From Hamadaea flava (lineage in GTDB: Bacteria; Actinomycetota; Actinomycetes; Mycobacteriales; Micromonosporaceae): 64,000 nucleotides of DNA. The first letter of the stretch is position 1; every line of letters begins with the position of its first letter. The stretch spans positions 744,001-808,000 of the forward strand of contig NZ_JAMZDZ010000001.1 of assembly GCF_024172085.1 (NCBI RefSeq). Reading direction: 5' to 3'. Positions 27,791 through 36,301 of this stretch are shown one piece after another. The notes beneath the pieces were generated by a model. The model saw only the letters and a list, made by a program, of their open reading frames with translations, ran no database searches and was not told the origin of the DNA. The position numbers and the translations under genes were made by a program.

Positions 27791-28165
27791 CGGGCGACCA
27801 TATCGGCTACGATACGGGCGAAGCGCGGAATCATCGTCCGCTTCGCGTCAATCCTGAGGCCGGACGGTATAGCCGTTGTGCCGGTCTAGACCCACCGCTG
27901 GCACGCACGGAACTCAACCATGATGCGCACCATCGCAGCCTCCTCGTACCCCGTGATGATCACTGCATGCTCTTCGTCGGCCAATGCCGGCCACCTTCCC
28001 ATGCAATCAGCATGAACCCCAGACGCGCCGCGCCATTACCCGATGCGGTCCGCGTACACAAGGGCGCGCTACTCGGCGGTATAGCGCGAAGCGCAGCGCA
28101 CGCCCGATCTTCGGCATGAGGGGACCGGTGCTGCATGGCGGTGGCCGGTCAGATCGAGGGGTACC

Positions 28166-29434
28166 CTAGCTGGCCATATGGAGCTCCAGCGCCTCACTGA
28201 GGGCGTCGCTGACACGGTTGTTGACACCGGCGACGAGGTGTCCCATAGCTTGATCAATCAACGCTCGGATCAGCCTTCGCGTGTCTTGGCTCGGATCGAG
28301 GGCGACCAGCCGCCGCTCGAGTGAGACGCTGTGTGTCAGCACCGGGACCACTTCCTCCTGGAACTGCACGGGCCCGTGGCAGAGCACCGAAGCGCGGATG
28401 GCTCGGCGGCGCATGAGCAGCCCTAGCTCGGCCAGCCGGTCCTGGCCTCGCGCGGGCGAGTCGGTAATCGCCGCGATTGCTTCATCGATCGCGGCGAGGC
28501 CCGCGCGGTACGCCTGCCGGACACTAAAAGACCAGTGGTGAAAGCTCAGCCCGGGAACCGGTTGAAGAGGCTGGTCCGGGTCGACGCCAACAGGGACCGG
28601 TCTAAAAGCTTCGGACCGCTCATCCCGAGCACCAGATCGGGCGAACAGCGACGCTTGGACAGCCTGATCAAAACCGAAATTGACGCGCGTACTCTCACGC
28701 GGACGCTGATCGCAGGCCGCCACAGCCTCCCGAAGAAGTCCGCGCGCCTCGTCGGGGTGGCCGGAGTCGGTAAACCGCAGTGAGGATCCCGCAGCCCAGA
28801 GCACCCAGGTTGCCAGCCATGCCGGCCCGGCTTCGGACATCCGGCGTTGCAGCGCGAGGGCCTCGCGCTCGAACTCGAGGCTCGCGTCTGTCTGCCCGGC
28901 CAGGTCGAGATATATCGCCATGTCCAACAATGCCCACATGACACTACTGGGCTGCGGATAGACACCATGCGCCCCCCGCGCCCGGTAGCTGTCGACCACC
29001 TCGAGCTGCACGGTCGCGGCATCCGCGAACTGCCCGACCTCGGCCAGGGTGCACGCAAGTTCCATGAGGATTTTCGGGTCAGGCTCCAGCGGCCTCCGGG
29101 CGGCCCGGCGGGCGAGCGCCGCAGCCTCCTGGCGTGCGGCCAGAGCGGGACCGTCGGCGTACGCGAATGAATACTGCAGGCCGAGTAAGGACAGCGCCCG
29201 CGCCGCGTTGTTGAGGTGCTCTGCTTCCCCGCCTGCGGCCAGGCTTCGATAGATGCTGACGGCCTCCTCGAAGTACGCAACGCCCTCCGGTGGATTCTCA
29301 CGGTTGATCTGCCAGCCGAATCTCACCAGGCAACGAGCTAGTTCAGGCAGACCATGGTCCGGCCGAAGCCGGGCCAGCCTCCGATGCTCGGCGATCATCT
29401 CCTCAGTGACCCGCTCGACCCGCACGAGCCCCAC
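28166..29434 (-). CDS. Tetratricopeptide-repeat protein
   Basis: About 422 helix-rich residues. TPR-like units: ELARCLVRFGWQINRENPPEGVAYFEEAVSIYRSL, AEHLNNAARALSLLGLQYS, KILMELACTLAEVGQFADAATVQLEVVDSYRA, WALLDMAIYLDLAGQTDASLEFEREALAL. There is no DNA-binding, kinase or signal-peptide sequence, so it is likely a cytoplasmic scaffold of a kind common in actinomycetes. The start is uncertain: GTG at 29434 or 29425 and ATG at 29398 are alternatives; the frame stays open further but that part looks non-coding. Confidence 0.72.
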   Translation of the reverse strand: MGLVRVERVTEEMIAEHRRLARLRPDHGLPELARCLVRFGWQINRENPPEGVAYFEEAVSIYRSLAAGGEAEHLNNAARALSLLGLQYSFAYADGPALAARQEAAALARRAARRPLEPDPKILMELACTLAEVGQFADAATVQLEVVDSYRARGAHGVYPQPSSVMWALLDMAIYLDLAGQTDASLEFEREALALQRRMSEAGPAWLATWVLWAAGSSLRFTDSGHPDEARGLLREAVAACDQRPRESTRVNFGFDQAVQASLFARSGARDERSEAFRPVPVGVDPDQPLQPVPGLSFHHWSFSVRQAYRAGLAAIDEAIAAITDSPARGQDRLAELGLLMRRRAIRASVLCHGPVQFQEEVVPVLTHSVSLERRLVALDPSQDTRRLIRALIDQAMGHLVAGVNNRVSDALSEALELHMAS

Positions 29435-29596
29435 CGTCCCTCGCAGCCAGATACCGGCAACGGTATCCGCACACCGCACAGCTTGAACACCATGATCAGA
29501 TACGCGCTCATCCGCAATCGGAGGTTCGCTACGGGTGGCCCGCTCATCGGACGGGCACAGAACCCGCAACGGCCAAGCGCTCCCCCGCCAGCCTGC

Positions 29597-29726
29597 ACCC
29601 AACCACAGGGAGCAGGCTGAGCGCGGTCTGACCCTGAAACCGCACCGCACAACGCACGGCGCGGATCATGCGCAGCCACCGTCTATCGGCAGGTCAGCCG
29701 CTATAGCCAGCCGTCCGCCAGGGGAG
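29597..29726. repeat. Direct repeat copy 1 (non-coding)
   Basis: Resembles 33171-33296 in the same orientation. The best block is ATCGGCAGGTCAGCCGCTAT followed by GGCCAGCCG or AGCCAGCCG; GGGAGCAG and GACCCTGAA also match. It lies upstream of the TPR gene. The repeat is 3.5 kb from its partner and may be an element end. Confidence 0.65.
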
Positions 29727-30075
29727 CAGTTTAAGCGTGTCGCCCTGGAGATCGACCTGCACCTCGACCGTGTTTGAGCAGCTCAGCAGATGTAGGTTCG
29801 TGCGGTTGGGTACGCGTTTCGACCATCGAGGACGGCTTGATCGCGGGGCACCAACCTGCGCCCGTCGTCGTGGTCGCCCAGGCTCGGTTGCGGATCCGTC
29901 CCAGCACATGCACGACAGCCGGTCTTGGTTACTCGGTCATCCCGGTTATAGTCGGCGACGCCTCGGTGCCCGTGCCAGCGACTCACATACCGATGACAGG
30001 AAGTTCCCGCTTCGGAACCTTTGTAACGCCCGTTCCGGCTCATCGGGTGACGTTGCGTCTGGAAGAATCTCAGTC

Positions 30076-30468
30076 ATGAATCCGGTGATATCAGTGATGC
30101 TGGCGGTCGCGGACGCCGACGAGGCCGCGCGCTGGTACGAGCGGGCTTTGGGCGCGCGCCAGCTGTGGAACCTTGGTGGTGTGGTCGGACTCGAAATCGA
30201 AGGCGCCCCGTTCTTCCTTGGGCAGCCCGAGGGCAATGGCTGGGATACTCCGAGCGTCCTCGGCAACCGAACCGTGCGCATCGAGGTGTTCGTCGACGAC
30301 CCGGACGCGTTCATTGCCCGCGCGACGACCGCCGGCGCGGATGGCAGCGTTGACGTCATCCGAGACCACGAGACCCCGTGGGGCACGCACCGCCAGGGCG
30401 GCTTCATCGATCCGTACGGCCACCTGTGGCTCGTTGGTGACCGGTCGCCGCTCAGCTCTCATCCGTGA
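30076..30468 (+). CDS. VOC-family (glyoxalase/bleomycin resistance-like) protein
   Basis: 130 residues from ATG 30076 (GGAAGAA 8 bases upstream). It has the vicinal-oxygen-chelate pattern: SVMLAVADADEAARWYERALGARQ, GLEIEGAPFFLGQPEG, VRIEVFVDDPDAFIARATTAGAD, HRQGGFIDPYGHLWLVGD. The C-terminal Gly-His-Trp and Glu positions fit the family but the metal ligands are not all clear. The function is unknown: a small metal-dependent lyase/dioxygenase or antibiotic-binding protein. It is convergent with the membrane-protein gene at 30702. Confidence 0.85.
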   Translation: MNPVISVMLAVADADEAARWYERALGARQLWNLGGVVGLEIEGAPFFLGQPEGNGWDTPSVLGNRTVRIEVFVDDPDAFIARATTAGADGSVDVIRDHETPWGTHRQGGFIDPYGHLWLVGDRSPLSSHP

Positions 30469-30701
30469 CCCGCACTCGGCGTCTCGATCCTTGGCGGACA
30501 CCGCCGGGACACTGATTCGCGGGCTCAAGTCAGCCGCAACACCGACGTAGTACACGTCGCCTTGCAGCGCTTCAAAGGTAGGCCCTGGCACGTTATCTCG
30601 CGCGAAGACACGCAGAGCTTCTGCGCTATAGAATGCGACCCGCTGCCGCCGGATATGAGCGCTGGACTCGGAGCAGGTGGCGGCGTCCGGCCCGCTCGAG
30701 G

Positions 30702-31274
30702 TCACCCGATGAGGGCCCCCAAGACTCCGAGTAGCGCGGTTCCGCCTACCACTCCCAATAGGATCCAACGGGCTCGTACGGCGTTGCGTGCGCGATAAGA
30801 CAATGCGGCGAGCAGGAACAGCACTCCGGGAACTCCCCAGATGCCCCAGGTGGCGCCGAAATTGAACCAGCCTTCCGGGCTCATGTTGCTGATGCCCTTG
30901 TCGATGGGGTGCATCGCACCGGTAAGGATCAGGCCCTTCACCACGGTCTCGGCTACCGGGTACACCAATTGGACGGCTGCGCAGCCCCATAGTCCGGCGA
31001 GAACCATCCACGACGGGATCCGCCCGCCCCACTGTTGCACCGATGCCAACGCCAAGGCGACGGTGAGCATCCGCAAGCAGATCGCCAGGATGACCACACC
31101 GTTGTCGTTCCAGGAGGTGCCGTGGGTCATGTTCCACAACACGGCCGCTCCCGCGACAACACAGAACAAGCCGATGTACGTGGCGGCGGCCAGTGCGGGC
31201 CACCGCCGCGTCGGCGGCTGCGGACTCGTCACCATAATTGGGGCTTGCGGGGCCGGCACACTTTTGATCGACAT
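30702..31274 (-). CDS. Hypothetical integral membrane protein (DUF3995-like)
   Basis: 190 residues with four to five transmembrane helices: ALAAATYIGLFCVVAGAAVLW, VVILAICLRMLTVALALASV, WMVLAGLWGCAAVQLVYPVAETVVKG, the loop NMSPEGWFNFGATWG, and WGVPGVLFLLAALSY then WILLGVVGGTALLGVLGALIG. The layout resembles DUF3995-type four-helix proteins of unknown role. ATG at 31274 lacks a clear ribosome site; an ATG at 31310 is also possible. It stands next to an IS5 insertion. Confidence 0.75.
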   Translation of the reverse strand: MSIKSVPAPQAPIMVTSPQPPTRRWPALAAATYIGLFCVVAGAAVLWNMTHGTSWNDNGVVILAICLRMLTVALALASVQQWGGRIPSWMVLAGLWGCAAVQLVYPVAETVVKGLILTGAMHPIDKGISNMSPEGWFNFGATWGIWGVPGVLFLLAALSYRARNAVRARWILLGVVGGTALLGVLGALIG

Positions 31275-31397
31275 GACACTATATTCGTGGTGCAGATCGC
31301 TGCGGCCCATCAGTGATTACCCTGACGTTCGACCTACTTCCGAACAGGGTCTACCGCACCCATGGAGAAGCCATACCGGAGTCAGTAGGTTATTCAT

Positions 31398-32323
31398 GAG
31401 ACAGGCGTCGATGGGTCTGCTCGGGGCTGCCTAATCGACTTATGACGCGTGTCGCGACTGGACGCAGCGGCCGGTCGCGCGTAGATCACCGGGGTTGTGT
31501 CGACCACCGTAATCAGCGCAGACCGGTCGCTGCGCGTTGAGACTATGACCGGCCTCGCCCGCGATCAAGTAGATGACCTCGTCCGCCAGCTCGCCGGCCA
31601 CGGCCTGTGGTCGGTGCAGCGCCGCCGCGCCCTAGATCCGTACCGATCCGTTCTGGTGGTGCTGCTCTACCTACGCCACAACCTGTCGCAGCACTTGCTG
31701 GCCGAGCTGTTCGGCTGTTCCCAGCCGACCATCTCCCGCCTGGTCACCTCGTTGATCCCGGCGCTGACCCGGGTGCTCACGCCGCTGACCAACCAGATCA
31801 CCGAACGCGAGCTGCGCTCGACGGTGCGCGTTGACGGGTTCCTAGTGCCGATCGGCGACCGGCGCAAGAACACCTACGCATCGGGCATGTACTCCGGCAA
31901 ACGCCACCGATGCGGATTCAACGTGCAGGTGGTCGCCTCCTGGCGCGGCCGCGTCGTGCTGACCGGTGACCCAATGCCCGGAGCGATGCACGACGCCCGC
32001 GCCTGGCGGGAATCCGGTCTGGCGCAACGGTTCGAAGGCCGCCTACACGGCGACGGCGGACCCGGCGGGTTCGCCGACACCGGCTACATCGGCACCGGCC
32101 TGCTCGTTCCTGAGAGGCGCACCGGACCAGAGCCGCTCGGCGTGCACGCCCGCGAGTTCAACAAGATGATCGCCTCGCAACGAGCCTGCGTCGAACGCGC
32201 TATCGCGCACCTCAAGAACTGGCGGGTCCTCGCCTACGGCTACCGCCGACTGATCTCCAACTTCCCCGCCACCCTCGCAGCCGTCACCCAACTCGAGGTC
32301 TACCGGACATCGACGAGCGTCTC
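31398..32323 (+). mobile_element. IS5-type insertion sequence
   Basis: Imperfect terminal inverted repeats (GAGACAGGCGTCGATG at 31398-31413, its near-complement at 32308-32323; 13 of 16 match) bracket an intact transposase gene whose C-terminus covers the right repeat. Element length about 926 bp is normal for the family. No convincing target duplication was seen. Ends are my estimate. Confidence 0.7.
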
Positions 32324-32327
32324 GTAA
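31497..32327 (+). CDS. IS5-family transposase (DDE), apparently intact
   Basis: 276 residues starting with GTG 31497. A helix-turn-helix (HLLAELFGCSQPTISRLVTSL) leads into a DDE_Tnp_4 type catalytic core with Asp113 (RVDGF), Asp194 (FADTGYIG) and Glu233 (CVERAIAHLK), the full catalytic triad. It cuts and pastes its own IS. No frameshift. Codon use is high-GC like the host, so it is adapted to similar genomes. The gene reaches the right inverted repeat. Confidence 0.93.
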   Translation: MSTTVISADRSLRVETMTGLARDQVDDLVRQLAGHGLWSVQRRRALDPYRSVLVVLLYLRHNLSQHLLAELFGCSQPTISRLVTSLIPALTRVLTPLTNQITERELRSTVRVDGFLVPIGDRRKNTYASGMYSGKRHRCGFNVQVVASWRGRVVLTGDPMPGAMHDARAWRESGLAQRFEGRLHGDGGPGGFADTGYIGTGLLVPERRTGPEPLGVHAREFNKMIASQRACVERAIAHLKNWRVLAYGYRRLISNFPATLAAVTQLEVYRTSTSVS

Positions 32328-32335
32328 AGGCGTTC

Positions 32336-32800
32336 TCAGACACGCGGAGAGGTCCTCCTGAACTCCTGTGCGCGCCGCAGGAACCAGCCTGCCACGATCT
32401 CGCCCAGCTCAGATGAAGAGCCTGCCGCCTCCACCACCCGCATCTGAGGATCACTCATATCGATCTCGCATTGGGAATAACGGATCTCCGCATCCCAGTT
32501 CAAGCCGCCCGGGCTCAGACCGCCGAGCACCCTGCTGTCGCTGTAGTCGACTCGAAGGGTCTGCTCAATGTGATCCGTGGCCAGATCGACGTGAAGAAGC
32601 ATCCAGATCCCGTCGTCGTCCTCGAACATCCATGCCTGCGTGTCGGGCTTGGTCACCCCAACGCGTCCCAAGCCATCCGACAGGTCGCGAACCCGGTGCA
32701 GGAACTCGCGTTCGTGGTCAGTCCGCGGCTCATGCTCGCTGGAGAACCACTCGTCGTCGCTGATCATCGTTCCCATCACATCGCTCGCCGCCTGGCACAT
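32336..32800 (-). CDS. Hypothetical protein, possibly 3'-altered by the IS
   Basis: A 154-residue acidic product (SDDEWFSSEHEPRTDHEREF, DDDGIWMLLHVDLATDHIEQTLRVDYSDSRVLGGLSPGGLNWD, FLRRAQEFRRTSPRV). Three starts are close together (32800, 32776, 32767); a GGGAACG ribosome-like site fits 32767. The pattern (strand pairs with W and D, two helices) resembles small SMI1-neighbour hypotheticals, unproved. Its stop codon lies only 12 bp from the IS5 right end, so the original C-terminus may have been replaced. Confidence 0.65.
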   Translation of the reverse strand: MCQAASDVMGTMISDDEWFSSEHEPRTDHEREFLHRVRDLSDGLGRVGVTKPDTQAWMFEDDDGIWMLLHVDLATDHIEQTLRVDYSDSRVLGGLSPGGLNWDAEIRYSQCEIDMSDPQMRVVEAAGSSSELGEIVAGWFLRRAQEFRRTSPRV

Positions 32801-32876
32801 GCCCTACCTATGACAGACGTGGTTGAACCACACGCACGCTTAACAGTCCACCGTCGGCCCTCGACGATCGCGGACC

Positions 32877-32990
32877 AGGCGGGTTCGCTGACGCCGGATA
32901 CACCGCCACGGACTGCCGGTGGCCGAAGAACCTACCGCCCATCGTCGCGCATGGCTACCGACGCCGAACATCGACGCACCTCTCATGAAT
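32877..32990 (+). pseudogene. IS5-like transposase fragment
   Basis: GGFADAGYTATDC matches GGFADTGYIGTGL of the nearby intact IS5 transposase (around Asp194), and AHGYRRRTS resembles its LAYGYRRLIS; the part between is deleted. Codons are shifted in the second half. It is a small decayed relative. Confidence 0.7.
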
Positions 32991-33170
32991 TACTCACTCA
33001 GCCGCAGCTCTCATGATTTGCGTCGACGTACTACGCACTCTTCTCGGCACGAGAGGACGTTCGCCTTAGAGATCATCAGCCTCGCCGTCCTCGGGTCACG
33101 ATCCCCCGCGTGACGAGCGAACCGACCGTTCATCGGACCAACCTCAGGCATCGGCCAGACAACCCGCCCC

Positions 33171-33296
33171 GGAGGGAGCAGTCCGACAGGCCATCGACCC
33201 TGAACCCGGCACCACCCAACCGCGATTTGAATCACGGGCATCCACTATCAATCGGCAGGTCAGCCGCTATGGCCAGCCGCCCCGCAGGGGGATGTG
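33171..33296. repeat. Direct repeat copy 2 (non-coding)
   Basis: Partner of 29597-29726 in the same orientation; the conserved core is at 33249-33285 (ATCGGCAGGTCAGCCGCTAT). A short gene may start immediately after, at 33315. Confidence 0.65.
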
Positions 33297-33314
33297 CTCC
33301 ACTAAGGGGACCTT

Positions 33315-33572
33315 TTGTCCGATTTTATTCCCGATTTGCCCGACTGCGGCTTTTCAATCAGGTGCACCTTGACCAGGGCAAACGTCTCGCAGTTCGCTAT
33401 CAATGTCGATGCGCAGGTTCAGTTCACGCTGACACCCCGATGGATCACCGAGAGCGTGGCTGCGAAGGTCTCGCTCGCGGCTACAACGGATGCACAGTCA
33501 GCGGCACCGTGGCTGAGGCAGGTCCATGCGATGATTTCTGCTTGCCGCATCGCGGGTCGACTGGCAGCATGA
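33315..33572 (+). CDS. Possible small gene, unknown product
   Basis: An 85-codon frame starting with TTG, preceded by AAGGGGA. The product reads SDFIPDLPDCGFSIRCTLTRANVSQFAINVDAQVQFTLTP, then two helices. Third-codon bias is weaker than in neighbouring genes, so it may have been acquired or be fortuitous. No family recognised. Confidence 0.35.
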   Translation: MSDFIPDLPDCGFSIRCTLTRANVSQFAINVDAQVQFTLTPRWITESVAAKVSLAATTDAQSAAPWLRQVHAMISACRIAGRLAA

Positions 33573-33648
33573 CGGACGTGATCAAAAGAATCGAGTCTTC
33601 TTTCCGCTCGTGAGCGTGACAACCGAGCCTGGATTGCTCGGATCCCAG

Positions 33649-34725
33649 ATGAGCTTGTTCGAGCACGCGCTGCGTCTGCATCAGCAGCATCCGAACTCGG
33701 CTATACCGCGTGACGGAGAACCCTTTCCCGACGACGAAGCCCATCGTCGGCGACGGCGACCACGCAAGCAGGTAGAGCAGCGTCTGATAGGCGCTGGGGT
33801 TGCGGAAGTTCTGGACGCACACTTCACGAGCGCAGACGCACCACCGGCCGAACTTGCCGATGCGTTCCATGACCTCGATGTCCCGATCCACCGCAACGAC
33901 CACATCACCGCTGCCGCGCTACGCGCCGACCGTGAGCGCGTGCGTCGCGCAGGCCGGTGGCTGGTCCGGCATAGTACCGACCGATGCTCAGCTACGGTCG
34001 GGCTAGCGCTGCTCGCGGCAGATTGGGCGGAGGAAGACATCCCGCTGATCCAGACCATTGGTCTGCTATCGCACCGGTTCGGCCCGTTAGCCGCTGATGC
34101 CCTGCGACGACGTCGAGGCGGCGAAGAGGCGCTTTTATGGCTGGCCCAGCGAGTCACCGGCTGGGGGCGGGTCTACGTTATCGAGGCACTTTGCCGTAAT
34201 GGTGCCTACGCCTCGCGTCATTGGCTGTTGCGTCACGCCTGCGACGGGGACTTCCTCAACGGATACTTCGCTGGGCAGGTCGCCACCGCTACACACCTCC
34301 ACGAGGCGATCGTCGGGACCGACGTGGACGACGAGTTAGTCGACCACACCGGCCGATTGTTGAAGATCATGGCAGACTGCGGCGGGATGGGCATGACGCT
34401 GGATCATTACCCGCCTGCGAGCATCGTCCTTGCCTCGCATGCGGGCCACCTCAGCGCGCAGGCACCGACGGTGGGCAGGTATCTCGATGCAGCTGTCATC
34501 GCTGATCACCTGGCGGAGAAGCCTTCGGAACGTCTCGGCTGCAGCGTCGAACAGCGCGACCATCTGGTACAGCAGTACCTCGCCGTCCTTGATCGGCAGG
34601 ACTGGTGTGACACCGTACGGTCCGGCCTTGACCCGACCAGCGACTACTTCGCCTGGTTTGCGGAGAACATCGCAACGCGTCGACGGCTGCGCGCGTTCAT
34701 GGACCTGACAGGTGACGGCCGATGA
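33649..34725 (+). CDS. Conserved hypothetical alpha-helical protein
   Basis: About 358 residues starting at ATG 33649 (MSLFEHALRLHQQHPNSAIPRDGEPFPDD); a GTG at 33610 is also in frame. The rest is helical and HEAT-like: RRAGRWLVRHSTDRCSATVGLALLA, LIQTIGLLSHRFGPLAADALRR, VIEALCRNGAYASRHWLLRHACDGDFLNGYFAG. I recall relatives as orphan actinomycete proteins of unknown function. The stop overlaps the start of the ankyrin gene (ATGA), so the two are translationally coupled and probably work together. Confidence 0.8.
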   Translation: MSLFEHALRLHQQHPNSAIPRDGEPFPDDEAHRRRRRPRKQVEQRLIGAGVAEVLDAHFTSADAPPAELADAFHDLDVPIHRNDHITAAALRADRERVRRAGRWLVRHSTDRCSATVGLALLAADWAEEDIPLIQTIGLLSHRFGPLAADALRRRRGGEEALLWLAQRVTGWGRVYVIEALCRNGAYASRHWLLRHACDGDFLNGYFAGQVATATHLHEAIVGTDVDDELVDHTGRLLKIMADCGGMGMTLDHYPPASIVLASHAGHLSAQAPTVGRYLDAAVIADHLAEKPSERLGCSVEQRDHLVQQYLAVLDRQDWCDTVRSGLDPTSDYFAWFAENIATRRRLRAFMDLTGDGR

Positions 34726-35900
34726 ATCATGATAATGATCATCGCCTTATCGAAGCGGTGAAGGCTGGCGATGAAGTCGCAGTCGAGCAGGCACTGGCCA
34801 ACGGCGCCAACCCGGATATCGCGGTTGCCCGGTTTCGAGGATCGGTACTGGTCGAGGCCGCACGCACCGGTCGGTTGCCGATTGTGCGATCGCTGCTGGA
34901 CGCCGGTGCTCGTGTGGGGTGCATTGACGGCTATGCCGCGACTCCGCTGCGGGTCGCGATGCTTGAAGCGCATGCCGATGTGATGGGCCACCTCATCAAC
35001 CACGGAGCGCTCGCGGCTGAACCAGTAAACAGAGCCAGTGTGCTGACGGATGCGATCTCGTACACCGCGTTCCGTCCGACAGCGGCGGCTGTCGCGACCC
35101 TCCGTGTGCTGTTGGAAGCGGGCGCAGTTCCAGGCGCGAGCGAAGAGGCACCCCTCATCACTGCGGTTATGGGCCCGGTGGCGCCGGTGGTACTACGCCT
35201 TCTTCTCACCCACGGAGCAGACCCCAACCAGCGGCGCTCGGACAGCTCACCTGCGGTCGTCATCGCTGCCCGCCGAGGTGACCACGCCGTGGTGGATGTA
35301 CTCCTGGAGGCCGGCGCCGATGTCGACGCTTGCGACGCGCGAGGTCGGACAGCGTTGATGCACGCGGTTGAACGCAACGAGCAACGGGTCGTCGTAGCCC
35401 TCCGAGTGGCAGGCGCCTCGACCGACGTGGTCAGCGCCGACGGCATGACGGCGCTCCAGCTGGCCCGCGGCTGGCAGCGTCAGAACATCCAATTCTTGCT
35501 GGGCGAACACCACGTCGGCATGGATGACGTGCCGATCATCCGAACCACTCTGCGGGTCGCCATGACCGAGGCTCGGCTCGTCGGTGACCCGCAGATGTTC
35601 CACCTATTGGCGAACGTCATCGACATCGCGATCGACGACCTCGGCGATGACGAGTGGGAGACCAGGACGGGCTTATCCACCGAGACGGCGCAGGCTTTCG
35701 CCGCACGGCTGCGCCTGGACTTCCTCCGCGCTACCGGCGCATCCTGGCACCAGCTGGCCGCCACAGCAGACGAATTCGCCACCGCGCGCTCGGCGTTGGT
35801 CGAGCTCGCCTACGGCACTACCCGCCGGATGCCATCCAGCATGAGCAGATTGGAGATCATTGATCTTCTCGAAGAGATCAATCGCCAGCTCGGCCGATGA
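34722..35900 (+). CDS. Ankyrin-repeat protein
   Basis: 392 residues. Ankyrin units: DHRLIEAVKAGDEVAVEQALANGANPD, LVEAARTGRLPIVRSLLDAGARV, TPLRVAMLEAHADVMGHLINHGA, VLRLLLTHGADPNQ, VVIAARRGDHAVVDVLLEAGADVDACDARGRTALMHAVERNEQRVV. The last about 110 residues form a separate helical domain. Ankyrin arrays mediate protein binding and include some immunity proteins to polymorphic toxins; the partner is unknown. It is coupled to the preceding gene by a 4-bp overlap. It is convergent with the HEAT-like gene 29 bp away. Confidence 0.88.
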   Translation: MNHDNDHRLIEAVKAGDEVAVEQALANGANPDIAVARFRGSVLVEAARTGRLPIVRSLLDAGARVGCIDGYAATPLRVAMLEAHADVMGHLINHGALAAEPVNRASVLTDAISYTAFRPTAAAVATLRVLLEAGAVPGASEEAPLITAVMGPVAPVVLRLLLTHGADPNQRRSDSSPAVVIAARRGDHAVVDVLLEAGADVDACDARGRTALMHAVERNEQRVVVALRVAGASTDVVSADGMTALQLARGWQRQNIQFLLGEHHVGMDDVPIIRTTLRVAMTEARLVGDPQMFHLLANVIDIAIDDLGDDEWETRTGLSTETAQAFAARLRLDFLRATGASWHQLAATADEFATARSALVELAYGTTRRMPSSMSRLEIIDLLEEINRQLGR

Positions 35901-35928
35901 CCTGGATCAATTGCAACGACAGCCGGCA

Positions 35929-36264
35929 TCATCCACCAGCGCGGTTCTGGGCCCACCGCCACAGCAGGCGGCGACTCTCCGGCGTGTCCAGATTTTGAAG
36001 TCCGCGGACCGCCCAGTCTCTGAGGGCAGCGTCGTCACCGTGGAGTTCGGCCGCGAGAACGGGCAGGGCACGATCCGAGCGAGCGTCACCGATTAGTTCC
36101 AGCAGCCAGCATCGGATGCCGTGGTCACGTTCGTTGTTGAACTCTTCAATCAACTCCTCGATGTGGTCGGCCGCAATGTCACGTAGGCGGTGAAACCCGT
36201 CTTCGGCGAGTTGCGGGTTGCGGCGACGCATCAAGCGCAGGGCCTGTCGAAACTCGTTGCTCAC
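35929..36264 (-). CDS. Small HEAT-repeat protein
   Basis: 111 residues: FRQALRLMRRRNPQLAEDGFHRLRDIAADHIEELIEEFNNERDHGIRCWLLELIGDARSDRALPVLAAELHGDDAALRDWAVRGLQNLDT. Three HEAT-like helical pairs are visible; this size and pattern is common among small immunity-like proteins in actinomycetes, though no target is known. The start is a GTG at 36264. It is divergent from the DUF6881/Imm42-like gene, whose GTG lies 38 bp away. Confidence 0.78.
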   Translation of the reverse strand: MSNEFRQALRLMRRRNPQLAEDGFHRLRDIAADHIEELIEEFNNERDHGIRCWLLELIGDARSDRALPVLAAELHGDDAALRDWAVRGLQNLDTPESRRLLWRWAQNRAGG

Positions 36265-36301
36265 CGGCAGAGGCTATGCCGACCGGATCTACGCTACGAC
36301 C

